From assembly GCF_014202475.1 (NCBI RefSeq), contig NZ_JACHGV010000009.1, positions 124,001 to 188,000 of the forward strand: 64,000 nt of DNA. The letters are read 5' to 3'. This DNA comes from Streptomyces paradoxus (GTDB lineage: Bacteria; Actinomycetota; Actinomycetes; Streptomycetales; Streptomycetaceae). Positions 56,719 to 64,000 of the stretch are shown in pieces. Under the pieces are notes generated by a model. That model made no database searches. It saw only the letters and a list, made by a program, of their open reading frames with translations, and was not told where the DNA came from. The translations under genes and the position numbers were made by a program. Numbering within the stretch: the stretch's first letter is position 1; every line of letters begins with the position of its first letter.

Positions 56719-56858
56719 CCTCCGGCAGTCGTAACGGCAAATGTCAGCGTCGTCGCTGCCGGAGGTCTCTTCCACCCAAGGATGGGCCGACGCCCCGGGA
56801 TCTGGCCTGATCCGTATTGACGGGTACGCCGCAGCAGACAGGGAGTACTCCCCTCCGT
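56719..56858 (-). promoter_or_regulatory. yybP-ykoY (manganese) riboswitch leader of terC
   Basis: On the minus strand the leader begins with CGGAGGGGAGTA, matching the 5' side of the yybP-ykoY aptamer (GGGGAGUA loop), and ends with GAAGAGACCTCCGG, matching the 3' side (AAGACC followed by the closing P1 strand). The core contains CGTCAATACGG and CCCGGGG segments. P1 is CGGAGG with CCTCCG (56852-56857 with 56760-56765). The same 3' strand, CCTCCGGCAG (56756-56765), can instead pair perfectly over 10 bases with CTGCCGGAGG (56719-56728), which contains the terC ribosome site. Mn2+ binding would favour P1 and release the ribosome site. The family gene terC supports this call. Core tertiary residues were not modelled. 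Confidence 0.75.
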
Positions 56859-56937
56859 GCCGTCAACAGTACCCCAAATACCAAGAACAGGTAAAGCAAT
56901 TGGCAAAAGGAAGGCCAAAACCCCTGATCAGAGAGCT

Positions 56938-58956
56938 TTACGTGTACTTGGTACGGGCGGTGGCCACCTGGGAGAGCACCTGCTGGAGGACCTGGCTGCC
57001 GGGCGGCACGAGCGACGGCTCGTACGTCCAGGCGTGACCGACCCACGGGTCGGCGAGGTGATCGTCGGCCACCGGCGTCAGTCGCAGCAGCGAACGCCAC
57101 AGCGGGTCGAGCAAAGGCCCGTACCCGGAGGACTGCTCACGGTCGGCCACCATCATCAGGTGGACGCCGAAGGCGGGACCCTCGTCGGCGAGGTAGCGCA
57201 GCTGGTTCACGGCCCGGTCGTCGAAGCCGTGCGGGAAGTCGTTGACGATCAGGAGCTGCTGGGAGGTGTCGAAGCCGGGCGGGAGGGAGTCGGCGGCGCC
57301 GCCCCGGACCGCCATCTGCACCAGGTCGACCCGCTGGGTGAGCCGGCCCAGCACGTCCGCCACCCCGGCGGCCCCGAGCGCGGGCGGGGCCGCGAGCACA
57401 CCGGTCTGCACGAGGGGCGCCAGCGGTTGCGCCCCCGAACCGGCCGGGTCGATGACGTGGACGGTGAACTCGCCCGCCGGGTAGACGGCGAGCAGCCGGG
57501 CCGCGTGCGCGACCGCCGTCTCCATGGCGAGACAGCTCATGGCGTGGGAATCGGTGAACGAACCGTCGGACGATCCGGCCGAGCCGCTGTCGATCCACAG
57601 GCCGCGCTCCAGCGGCAGCCGGACCAGCATCGGAATGCGGATCCGCTCCGCCTCGGGGAGGTGGAGGTCGCCCAGGCGCAGGGCCATGGGGATCTCCATC
57701 GGCACCCGATAGGCGTGCCACGCCGGGTTGTCCCAGCGGGCGTACGCCGGCGGCAGTGCCGGTTCGACGACGTCGGCCTCGGCGGCGAGCTGCGCGAGGT
57801 CCCGGTCGAGGGCCTCCCGGGCCTGGGAGACGAGCTGGGCGTGCCGGGCCCGGGCCGCCTCGCGGGCGGCGTCACCCTGCCCGCCGATCCGGCTGCGCGG
57901 GTCGGAGAGGACCTGCTCCAGCTCCTTGTCCATGCGTGACTCGGCGAAGTCGACGGCGCTGCGGTAGGCGGCGGTGGTGCGGGCCAGGTCCTCGAACATG
58001 CCCCACACCTGGTTGTAGAGCCGCTCCTCCATCGACCAGCCGGTCGCGTCACCCGCGACGGGCTGTGCGGGCTGCCCGGGTGCGGCCGGGGGCGCGGTCG
58101 GCGGAGGCGGGGGCGGAGCGGCGTTCTGGCGGCGCGGGTGGCTGTAGTCGATGGGGCCGCCGGACGTGGGGGCGGAGGGCTGGGTGACGGCGTCGGGGTC
58201 CGGCGCGGAGCCGGGATACGACGGCTGCTGCGGAGCGGGCTGCCCGGGACCGCCGGGCGTCTGGCCGCCGTAGGGCGACACCGGTGGCACGGGCCCCGGC
58301 TGAGGCGCGGTGCCCCCCTGGTCCGGGCCGAGGGCGGGAGCCGCCGCCTGCCGGGAGCGGTCGCCGTCCGCCGTGCGCGGCGGGGGCGCCTGCACCGAGC
58401 GGGCCAGCCCCTGGGACACCGCGTCGTTGATGCTGCCGGCGAGCTGGTGGGCCTGCGGCAGTTCCTGGTCGGTGAGGAGTTCGGCGAGGCCTCCCGCATA
58501 GCCCTGGCCGACGGCGCGCACCTTCCAGGCGCCCTGCCGGCGGTAGAGCTCCAGGGCGACGACGGCCGACTCGGCCTCCAGGCCGGTGATGGTGTAGCTG
58601 GCGACCTCGCCGCCGTCGAGACCGGTGACCGCGACGAAGGGGGCCGCCACCGCACCGAAACGGACCGGCCCCGACCCCCCGACGGGGAGGGCGAGCAGCA
58701 CGCTCACCCGGTGGACGGCCTCCGGCACGGCGTCCAGGTCCACCGCGAGGCGATGGTCCGCGGCGGCCTGCCGGGAGACCTCGAGACCCGGCTGGGTGGG
58801 TGCGCCCGGGTGGGCCACCCACTCCGCGCCGTGGATCCGGCCGTTCTCGTCACCGAGCGCGGCCACGGCCACGATCGGCGTACCGGCCGAGATCCGGATC
58901 TCGAGACGGGCCTGGGAGAGCGGGTGGTTCTGCCCCCGCACCAGCTCGGCCGTCAT
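56938..58956 (-). CDS. TerD-domain protein fused to an FtsK-like domain
   Basis: This 672-residue protein has an N-terminal TerD domain (residues 1-185: SAGTPIVAVAALGDENGRIH, then YRRQGAWKVRAVGQGYAGGL). A Pro/Gly-rich linker of about 120 residues follows. The C-terminal domain (310-672) has the layout of FtsK/EccC-type ATPase domains: LVRLPLERGLWIDSGSAGS in the P-loop place and LLIVNDFPHGFDDRA and FGVHLMMVADRE later. A canonical GxxxxGK[ST] P-loop is absent, so it may be a non-hydrolysing relative. It is transcribed in the same direction as terC and terD and probably acts in stress- or calcium-linked signalling at the membrane. Function unknown. Confidence 0.8.
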   Translation of the reverse strand: MTAELVRGQNHPLSQARLEIRISAGTPIVAVAALGDENGRIHGAEWVAHPGAPTQPGLEVSRQAAADHRLAVDLDAVPEAVHRVSVLLALPVGGSGPVRFGAVAAPFVAVTGLDGGEVASYTITGLEAESAVVALELYRRQGAWKVRAVGQGYAGGLAELLTDQELPQAHQLAGSINDAVSQGLARSVQAPPPRTADGDRSRQAAAPALGPDQGGTAPQPGPVPPVSPYGGQTPGGPGQPAPQQPSYPGSAPDPDAVTQPSAPTSGGPIDYSHPRRQNAAPPPPPPTAPPAAPGQPAQPVAGDATGWSMEERLYNQVWGMFEDLARTTAAYRSAVDFAESRMDKELEQVLSDPRSRIGGQGDAAREAARARHAQLVSQAREALDRDLAQLAAEADVVEPALPPAYARWDNPAWHAYRVPMEIPMALRLGDLHLPEAERIRIPMLVRLPLERGLWIDSGSAGSSDGSFTDSHAMSCLAMETAVAHAARLLAVYPAGEFTVHVIDPAGSGAQPLAPLVQTGVLAAPPALGAAGVADVLGRLTQRVDLVQMAVRGGAADSLPPGFDTSQQLLIVNDFPHGFDDRAVNQLRYLADEGPAFGVHLMMVADREQSSGYGPLLDPLWRSLLRLTPVADDHLADPWVGHAWTYEPSLVPPGSQVLQQVLSQVATARTKYT

Positions 58957-59035
58957 CGCCTTCGTCCCCCATGTGTCGTTGTGTGGAGTCGGGTACTGCT
59001 CGCCTGGCCCGCCGGTCCGGGCCCGGGCGCCGCGC

Positions 59036-59614
59036 TCAGAGCACCGGCAGGATCGCCGGCATCAGGTCCTGGAAGGTACGGCCGTTGGCCGGGTTGCCCA
59101 GGGCCGTCATCGTCCAGCCCTGGCCCGTGCGGTGGACCTTGGCCATGATCTGGGCCGTGTACTGGCCGCCGCCGGCGAGCGTGTAGCGGGCGAGCTCCTG
59201 GCCGTTGGTCTCGTCGACCAGGCGGCAGAACGCGTTCTGCACTTCCTGGAAGGTCTGGCCGGTGAAGGAGTTGACGGTGAAGACGATCTGGTCGATGTGG
59301 ACCGGGACCCGCGCGAGGTCCACGAGGATCGCCTCGTCGTCGCCGCCCTGGCCGACACCGCCGACGAGGTTGTCGCCGGTGTGGCGCACCGAGCCGTCGT
59401 CGCTCACCAGGTGACGGAAGAAGACGACGTCGACCGGCTGCTTGTCCGCGAACAGGACGGCGGAGGCGTCGAGGTCGATCTCTCGCGTGCGCGAGCCGAA
59501 CAGGCCGCGCCGGGGAGCCGCCTGCCAGCCGAGACCCATGCGAACCGCGGTCAGACTGCCACCGTCGTTCTTCTGCAGACTGATGGCCTGACCCTTGGTC
59601 ATGTTGACGGTCAC
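59036..59614 (-). CDS. TerD-family protein
   Basis: This 192-residue TerD-family protein is of normal length. Such proteins bind calcium and occur in tellurite-resistance and stress-response gene groups. Visible blocks are MTKGQAISLQKNDGGSLTAV near the N-terminus, REIDLDASAVLF and SFTGQTFQEVQNAFCRLVDE. The GTG at 59614 has AGGGGAATC upstream; a longer frame has no support. It precedes the TerD-FtsK-like fusion gene on the same strand by 79 bases. Confidence 0.93.
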   Translation of the reverse strand: MTVNMTKGQAISLQKNDGGSLTAVRMGLGWQAAPRRGLFGSRTREIDLDASAVLFADKQPVDVVFFRHLVSDDGSVRHTGDNLVGGVGQGGDDEAILVDLARVPVHIDQIVFTVNSFTGQTFQEVQNAFCRLVDETNGQELARYTLAGGGQYTAQIMAKVHRTGQGWTMTALGNPANGRTFQDLMPAILPVL

Positions 59615-59753
59615 GCGCTGATTCCCCTCTCGAACGTCCCCTGTTGCCGCGTGGTCGCGGTTGACCAGAACCCTACGCAGGGGCACTGACAGCGACGTAC
59701 CCTGCTCCGCACTTTGTGTCGGTCTTGCAACACTGCGCGTACGCGGCACGCTG

Positions 59754-61895
59754 TCAGGCCAGGCCCGCCTCCTTCATCTGACGCAGTTCCTTCTTCATCT
59801 CGGAGACCTCGTCGCGCAGCCGGGCCGCGATCTCGAACTGGAGCTCCGCGGCGGCCGCCCTCATCCGTGCGGTGAGCTCCTCGATCTGCCCGGCCAGTTC
59901 GGCCGCGGGTCGGTCGGTCGGCACGGTCTCCGCGGCCTTGCCCTTGGCCGACTTGCCGCTGCCGGCCGCCGCCTTGCCGAGGGAGGGCACGGGCGCCTTG
60001 GTGCCCCCGCCGTCCTTCTTCGCCTTGCGGTAGCCCGAGCCGAGCAGCTGCTCGGTGTCGATGTCCTCGCGGGCGATCTGGGCGACGATGTCGTTGATCT
60101 TCTTGCGGAGCGGCTGGGGGTCGATGCCCCGCTCCGTGTTGTACGCGATCTGCTTCTCGCGGCGCCGGTTGGTCTCGTCGATGGCCTTCTCCATCGCCGG
60201 GGTGATCTTGTCGGCGTACATGTGGACCTGTCCGGACACGTTGCGCGCGGCGCGGCCGATGGTCTGGATCAGGGACGTGCCCGAGCGCAGGAAGCCCTCC
60301 TTGTCGGCGTCCAGGATCGCCACCAGCGACACCTCGGGCAGGTCGAGGCCCTCACGCAGGAGGTTGATGCCCACCAGCACGTCGTACTCACCGGCGCGCA
60401 GTTCACGCAGCAGTTCGACGCGGCGCAGGGTGTCGACGTCGCTGTGCAGGTAGCGGACCTGGATGCCCAGCTCCAGGAAGTAGTCCGTGAGGTCCTCGGC
60501 CATCTTCTTGGTGAGCGTGGTGACCAGGACGCGCTCGTCCTTCTCGGTGCGCTGCCGGATCTCGTGCACCAGGTCGTCGATCTGGCCCTCGGTGGGCTTG
60601 ACGACGACCTCCGGGTCCACGAGGCCGGTGGGGCGGATGATCTGCTCGACGAAGCCGTCCGAGCGGGACATCTCGTAGTTGCCCGGGGTGGCCGACAGAT
60701 AGACCGTCTGGCCGATGCGCTCCTGGAACTCCTCCCACTTCAACGGGCGGTTGTCCAGGGCGGAGGGCAGCCGGAAGCCGTGGTCGACGAGGGTGCGCTT
60801 GCGGGAGGCGTCGCCTTCGTACATGGCGCCGATCTGCGGGACGGTGACATGGGACTCGTCGATGACGAGGAGGAAGTCGTCCGGGAAGTAGTCCAGCAGG
60901 GTGTTGGGCGGGGAGCCGGGGACGCGGCCGTCGAAGTGCATCGAGTAGTTCTCGACGCCCGAGCAGCTGCCGATCTGGCGGAGCATCTCGATGTCGTACG
61001 TGGTCCGCATGCGCAGGCGCTGGGCCTCCAGCAGCTTGCCCTGCTTCTCCAGCTCCGTCAGGCGCTCGGCCAGCTCCTTCTCGATGTCGTTGACAGCCCG
61101 CTCCAGGCGCTCGGGGCCTGCGACGTAGTGGGAGGCCGGGAAGACGTAGAGGTGCTCGTCGTCGCTGATGATCTCGCCGGTGAGCGGGTGCAGCGTGGAC
61201 AGCGCCTCGATCTCGTCGCCGAACATCTCGATGCGGACGGCCAGCTCCTCGTAGACCGGGAAGATCTCGATGGTGTCGCCGCGGACACGGAAGGTGCCGC
61301 GGGTGAAGGCCATGTCGTTGCGCGTGTACTGGATGTCCACGAAGCGGCGCAGCAGCTCGTCGCGGTCGATCTCCTCGCCGACGCGCAGGGGGACCATGCG
61401 GTCCACGTACTCCTGCGGGGTGCCGAGGCCGTAGATGCAGGAGACCGAGGCGACCACGACGACGTCGCGGCGGGTGAGCAGCGAGTTGGTCGCGGAGTGG
61501 CGCAGGCGCTCGACCTCCTCGTTGATCGAGGAGTCCTTCTCGATGTAGGTGTCCGACTGCGGGACGTACGCCTCGGGCTGGTAGTAGTCGTAGTACGAGA
61601 CGAAGTACTCGACGGCGTTGTTCGGGAGCAGCTCGCGGAACTCGTTGGCCAGCTGGGCGGCCAGCGTCTTGTTCGGCGCCATCACGAGCGTGGGGCGCTG
61701 GAGCTTCTCGATCATCCACGCGGTGGTGGCGGACTTGCCGGTGCCGGTCGCGCCGAGCAGTACGACGTCCTTCTCGCCCGCTTGGACGCGCCGGGCGAGG
61801 TCGGCGATGGCCGTCGGCTGGTCGCCGTTCGGCTGGTAGGGGCTGACGACCTCGAAGGGCGCCACCGTGCGTTCGATCTTTGAAACGGGCCGCAT
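59754..61895 (-). CDS. uvrB: Excinuclease ABC subunit B
   Basis: UvrB loads at lesions with UvrA and recruits UvrC. The 713-residue protein has Walker A LLGATGTGKSATTAW near residue 36, the beta-hairpin YYDYYQPEAYVPQSDTYIE near 90, helicase motifs such as DESHVTVPQIGAMYE, and the C-terminal UVR domain IEELTARMRAAAAELQFE. The ATG at 61895 (MRPVSKIERTVAPF) has GGTGGA upstream. An in-frame GTG three codons earlier is an alternative. No LexA-type box was seen upstream. Confidence 0.97.
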   Translation of the reverse strand: MRPVSKIERTVAPFEVVSPYQPNGDQPTAIADLARRVQAGEKDVVLLGATGTGKSATTAWMIEKLQRPTLVMAPNKTLAAQLANEFRELLPNNAVEYFVSYYDYYQPEAYVPQSDTYIEKDSSINEEVERLRHSATNSLLTRRDVVVVASVSCIYGLGTPQEYVDRMVPLRVGEEIDRDELLRRFVDIQYTRNDMAFTRGTFRVRGDTIEIFPVYEELAVRIEMFGDEIEALSTLHPLTGEIISDDEHLYVFPASHYVAGPERLERAVNDIEKELAERLTELEKQGKLLEAQRLRMRTTYDIEMLRQIGSCSGVENYSMHFDGRVPGSPPNTLLDYFPDDFLLVIDESHVTVPQIGAMYEGDASRKRTLVDHGFRLPSALDNRPLKWEEFQERIGQTVYLSATPGNYEMSRSDGFVEQIIRPTGLVDPEVVVKPTEGQIDDLVHEIRQRTEKDERVLVTTLTKKMAEDLTDYFLELGIQVRYLHSDVDTLRRVELLRELRAGEYDVLVGINLLREGLDLPEVSLVAILDADKEGFLRSGTSLIQTIGRAARNVSGQVHMYADKITPAMEKAIDETNRRREKQIAYNTERGIDPQPLRKKINDIVAQIAREDIDTEQLLGSGYRKAKKDGGGTKAPVPSLGKAAAGSGKSAKGKAAETVPTDRPAAELAGQIEELTARMRAAAAELQFEIAARLRDEVSEMKKELRQMKEAGLA

Positions 61896-61935
61896 GGGTT
61901 CCACCGTACGACCCCGCACTGACAACGGGCTCTGA

Positions 61936-62802
61936 TCAGCGGTTCTGCGGGGTACGGGACCCTCGGTGCTCCACGGTGCGGCGGGGGCGGAACCGCAGGC
62001 GGCCGGCGGAGTGGCGGACGTGGGTGTGGGCGGGGATGCCGGGCTTCTGCTCGACGGGGGCGACGGTGGGTTTGCCCATGACCATCAGCGGGTCGAACAT
62101 CACCACGACGGCCGCGAGGAGCAGGAAGGCGAGCGGCCCGATCAGCATGGGTGCCAGCAGGGCCGCGGGCGACTCTCCCGACGCGGGTGCGGCCGTGCCG
62201 TGCAGATGGACGCTGAGGGCGGCCATGCCGGTGTAGTGCATGCCGCTGACGGCCAGGCCCATGACGAGGCTGGCGCCCACGCTCCACACGAAGCCCCTGA
62301 CCTGGCCGGCGGCCCACAGGGCGGCGGTGGCCGCGCCCATGGCGATGGCGACCGAGATGCCGACGGTGACGGTGTTGTACTCCAGCTTTCCGTCCAGGCT
62401 CATGCTGGCCATGCCGAGGTAGTGCATCGACGCGATGCCGAGGCCCGTGATGGTGCCGCCGGTGAACAGGGCCGTACCGCGCGCTCCCTTGTAGCCGACG
62501 ATGAAGATCCCGACACCCACCATGACGATCGCGACGGCCAGGCTCGCGAAGGTCATCGCCTTGTCGTAGTGGATCGGGGTCCCGCGGACCGTGAATCCCA
62601 TCATCGCGACGAAGTGCATGGTCCATATGCCGGAGCCGATGGCGGCGGAGCCGAGCGCGAGCCAGCCGGGGCGCCAGGAGTGGGAGACGAGCATCGATCT
62701 CGTGGTGCAGCGCAGACCCAGAGCGCCGCCGAGACAGGCCATGAAGTAGGCCACGAGGGGTGTGACCAAGCCATAGCTGAATCCGTCGATCGTGCCCTGC
62801 AT
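61936..62802 (-). CDS. MHYT-domain membrane protein
   Basis: This 288-residue integral membrane protein has about seven transmembrane segments and three MHYT-type motifs: WTMHFVAMMGF near residue 65, ASMHYLGMASM near 130 and SGMHYTGMAAL near 200. MHYT domains are proposed to sense a diatomic gas or copper at the membrane. This protein lacks an attached GGDEF, kinase or other output domain and ends in a short basic tail. The ATG at 62802 is used because the upstream frame lacks support. It diverges from a secreted phosphodiesterase. Confidence 0.88.
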   Translation of the reverse strand: MQGTIDGFSYGLVTPLVAYFMACLGGALGLRCTTRSMLVSHSWRPGWLALGSAAIGSGIWTMHFVAMMGFTVRGTPIHYDKAMTFASLAVAIVMVGVGIFIVGYKGARGTALFTGGTITGLGIASMHYLGMASMSLDGKLEYNTVTVGISVAIAMGAATAALWAAGQVRGFVWSVGASLVMGLAVSGMHYTGMAALSVHLHGTAAPASGESPAALLAPMLIGPLAFLLLAAVVVMFDPLMVMGKPTVAPVEQKPGIPAHTHVRHSAGRLRFRPRRTVEHRGSRTPQNR

Positions 62803-63091
62803 GCGCGGCTGCCCTTCCCGCCCGTTTGCGTCCCGGAATTCCCGATGTGCGCCCCCTCCCAGGACCGCACGAGCGGTCAGGGTTGACGCAGAGAGTATGA
62901 CCCCCACCGGAATGGTCGAACGACTTTCCGGCAAAGAAACACGCCCCTGTCGCAGTTGTGCGGTAGCAGTGAGCGGAGTTGGGAGATCCCCGTTCAACGT
63001 GTGGTCATCCTGTACCCCTCTGGCGTTGACCCTCTGCTGTCACAGTTGTGCTGTCTGTGATGTCGCCGATCGCTCGTCGCGAGGAGTACGC
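62803..63091. promoter_or_regulatory. Divergent promoter region of the MHYT and GDPD genes
   Basis: These 289 bases separate the MHYT and glycerophosphodiesterase genes and must hold both promoters. A GAGGAG ribosome site for the right-hand gene lies at 63081. I saw no clear operator or terminator. Confidence 0.4.
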
Positions 63092-63964
63092 ATGCACGCG
63101 CGCGCTGTTGCCGCCTCCACCACCGCACTCCTGGGGACCGCAGTCCTGCTGTTCCCCGCCTCCCCCGCGCGGGCCGCGGGAGGCGGCGCCTCGCCGCTGG
63201 TCATCGCCCATCGGGGTGCCTCCGCGTACGCGCCGGAGAACACTCTGGCCGCCGTGGACAGAGCGGCGGAACTGGGCATCCGCTGGGTGGAGAACGACGT
63301 GCAGCGGACCCGGGACGGCGAGCTGGTCGTTCTCCACGACGACAACCTGCGGCGCACCACCGACGCCGAGGAGGTCTTCCCCGGCCGGGCTCCCTGGAAG
63401 GTGAAGGACTTCACCGCCGCGGAGATCGCCCGGCTGGACGCCGGCAGCTGGTTCGGACCCGCGTACGCGGGCGCGCGCGTGCCGACGCTGGAGCAGTTCG
63501 TGCACCGCCTGGAACGGCATCACCAGAAGCTCCTTCTGGAGATCAAGAATCCGGAGCTGTACCCCGGCATCGAGCGGCAGACGCTGAAGGTCCTCAGCAA
63601 CGAGGGCTGGCTCGACCGGTCGCATATGGCGGGCCGGCTGATCGTGCAGAGCTTCAGCGCGGACAGCGTGCGGACCGTGCACGAGCTGAAGCCCGGCGTG
63701 AAGACGGGCCTCCTGGGCACTCCGCGGGTGTCGGACCTGTTCGACGTCGCCGAGTTCGCCGACCAGGTCAACCCCTCGCACGGCTCGCTCTCACCGGCCT
63801 ACGTGTCTGCCGTGCGGGCGTTCGACGGACCGCACGGCAGGCGGATGGAGGTCTTCGCCTGGACGGTCGACGACGCCAGGACGGCCCGGCGGATCGCGGG
63901 GTACGGGGTCGACGGGATCATCACGAACAAGCCGGATGTGGTGCGCAAGGCCGTGGGCGGCTGA
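63092..63964 (+). CDS. Secreted glycerophosphodiester phosphodiesterase
   Basis: The enzyme releases glycerol-3-phosphate from deacylated phospholipids or teichoic acids outside the cell. The 290-residue protein has a Sec signal peptide (MHARAVAASTTALLGTAVLL, cleavage after ARA near residue 28). The GDPD motifs VIAHRGASAYAPENTLAAV, ENDVQRTRDGELVVLHDD and the C-terminal FAWTVDDARTARRI, with catalytic His, Glu and Asp, are complete. The ATG has GAGGAG about 6 bases upstream. Phosphate starvation control is common for this family, but no PHO box was identified. Confidence 0.95.
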   Translation: MHARAVAASTTALLGTAVLLFPASPARAAGGGASPLVIAHRGASAYAPENTLAAVDRAAELGIRWVENDVQRTRDGELVVLHDDNLRRTTDAEEVFPGRAPWKVKDFTAAEIARLDAGSWFGPAYAGARVPTLEQFVHRLERHHQKLLLEIKNPELYPGIERQTLKVLSNEGWLDRSHMAGRLIVQSFSADSVRTVHELKPGVKTGLLGTPRVSDLFDVAEFADQVNPSHGSLSPAYVSAVRAFDGPHGRRMEVFAWTVDDARTARRIAGYGVDGIITNKPDVVRKAVGG

Positions 63965-64000
63965 TCCGGCGTTCCGGCAGGGCGGCGTTGTCAGTGCCGG

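Noticed and set aside
56715..56918. N-terminal extension of TerC
   Set aside because: The open frame overlaps the riboswitch and gives an unrelated sequence. The ribosome site supports GTG 56714.

Overview
This window is chromosomal DNA of a Streptomyces or a close relative. The evidence is the very high G+C content, many GTG starts, whiA, the whiA-yvcK-rapZ-uvrC gene order, mycothiol-type enzymes and the dense antisense open frames typical of such genomes. It is mostly core chromosome. I see no phage, insertion sequence, integrase, CRISPR array, rRNA or tRNA gene.

Layout. 1-4.5 kb holds an ABC-2 permease, heme A synthase (ctaA), an amidohydrolase, a small conserved protein and heme O synthase (ctaB). 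4.8-11.5 kb is the pentose-phosphate operon tkt-tal-zwf-opcA-pgl, whose last three genes overlap by 4 bases; a perfect 16-bp hairpin ends it. 11.5-18.2 kb is a carbohydrate-uptake block on the minus strand: a GH13 glucosidase, a lipoprotein binding protein, two permeases, and a separate binding protein. 18.2-21.9 kb is a PadR regulator with an ABC ATPase and an FtsX-type permease. 21.9-29.6 kb carries a frameshifted small gene, pgi, an MFS exporter, an RbpA-family protein, secG, tpiA, pgk and gap. 29.8-38 kb carries a large secreted zinc carboxypeptidase, then whiA-yvcK-rapZ-uvrC. 38-43.2 kb holds small regulators, a LacI-PfkB sugar kinase pair and an XRE/YceI divergent pair. 43.3-47.9 kb holds uvrA and a mycothiol-dependent isomerase-like/metallo-hydrolase pair. 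48.3-50.8 kb is a polar amino-acid ABC importer. 50.9-55.6 kb holds aroQ, an S66 carboxypeptidase, an MHS-family symporter, a CaCA antiporter and a small barrel protein. 55.7-59.6 kb is a Ter group: TerC under an apparent yybP-ykoY riboswitch, a TerD-FtsK-like fusion and TerD. The window ends with uvrB, an MHYT membrane protein and a secreted glycerophosphodiesterase.

How the genes work together. The oxidative and non-oxidative pentose-phosphate steps and lower glycolysis lie within 25 kb, with sugar uptake and hydrolysis genes between them. All three nucleotide-excision subunits (uvrC, uvrA, uvrB) lie within 26 kb. The best regulatory signal is the leader of terC. It has the conserved ends of a manganese-sensing yybP-ykoY aptamer, and a perfect 10-bp alternative pairing between the aptamer closing strand and the ribosome binding site. 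Other sites read directly are a palindrome over the padR promoter, a palindrome over the lacI-family promoter, and a minisatellite-like 21-23 bp tandem repeat upstream of aroQ.
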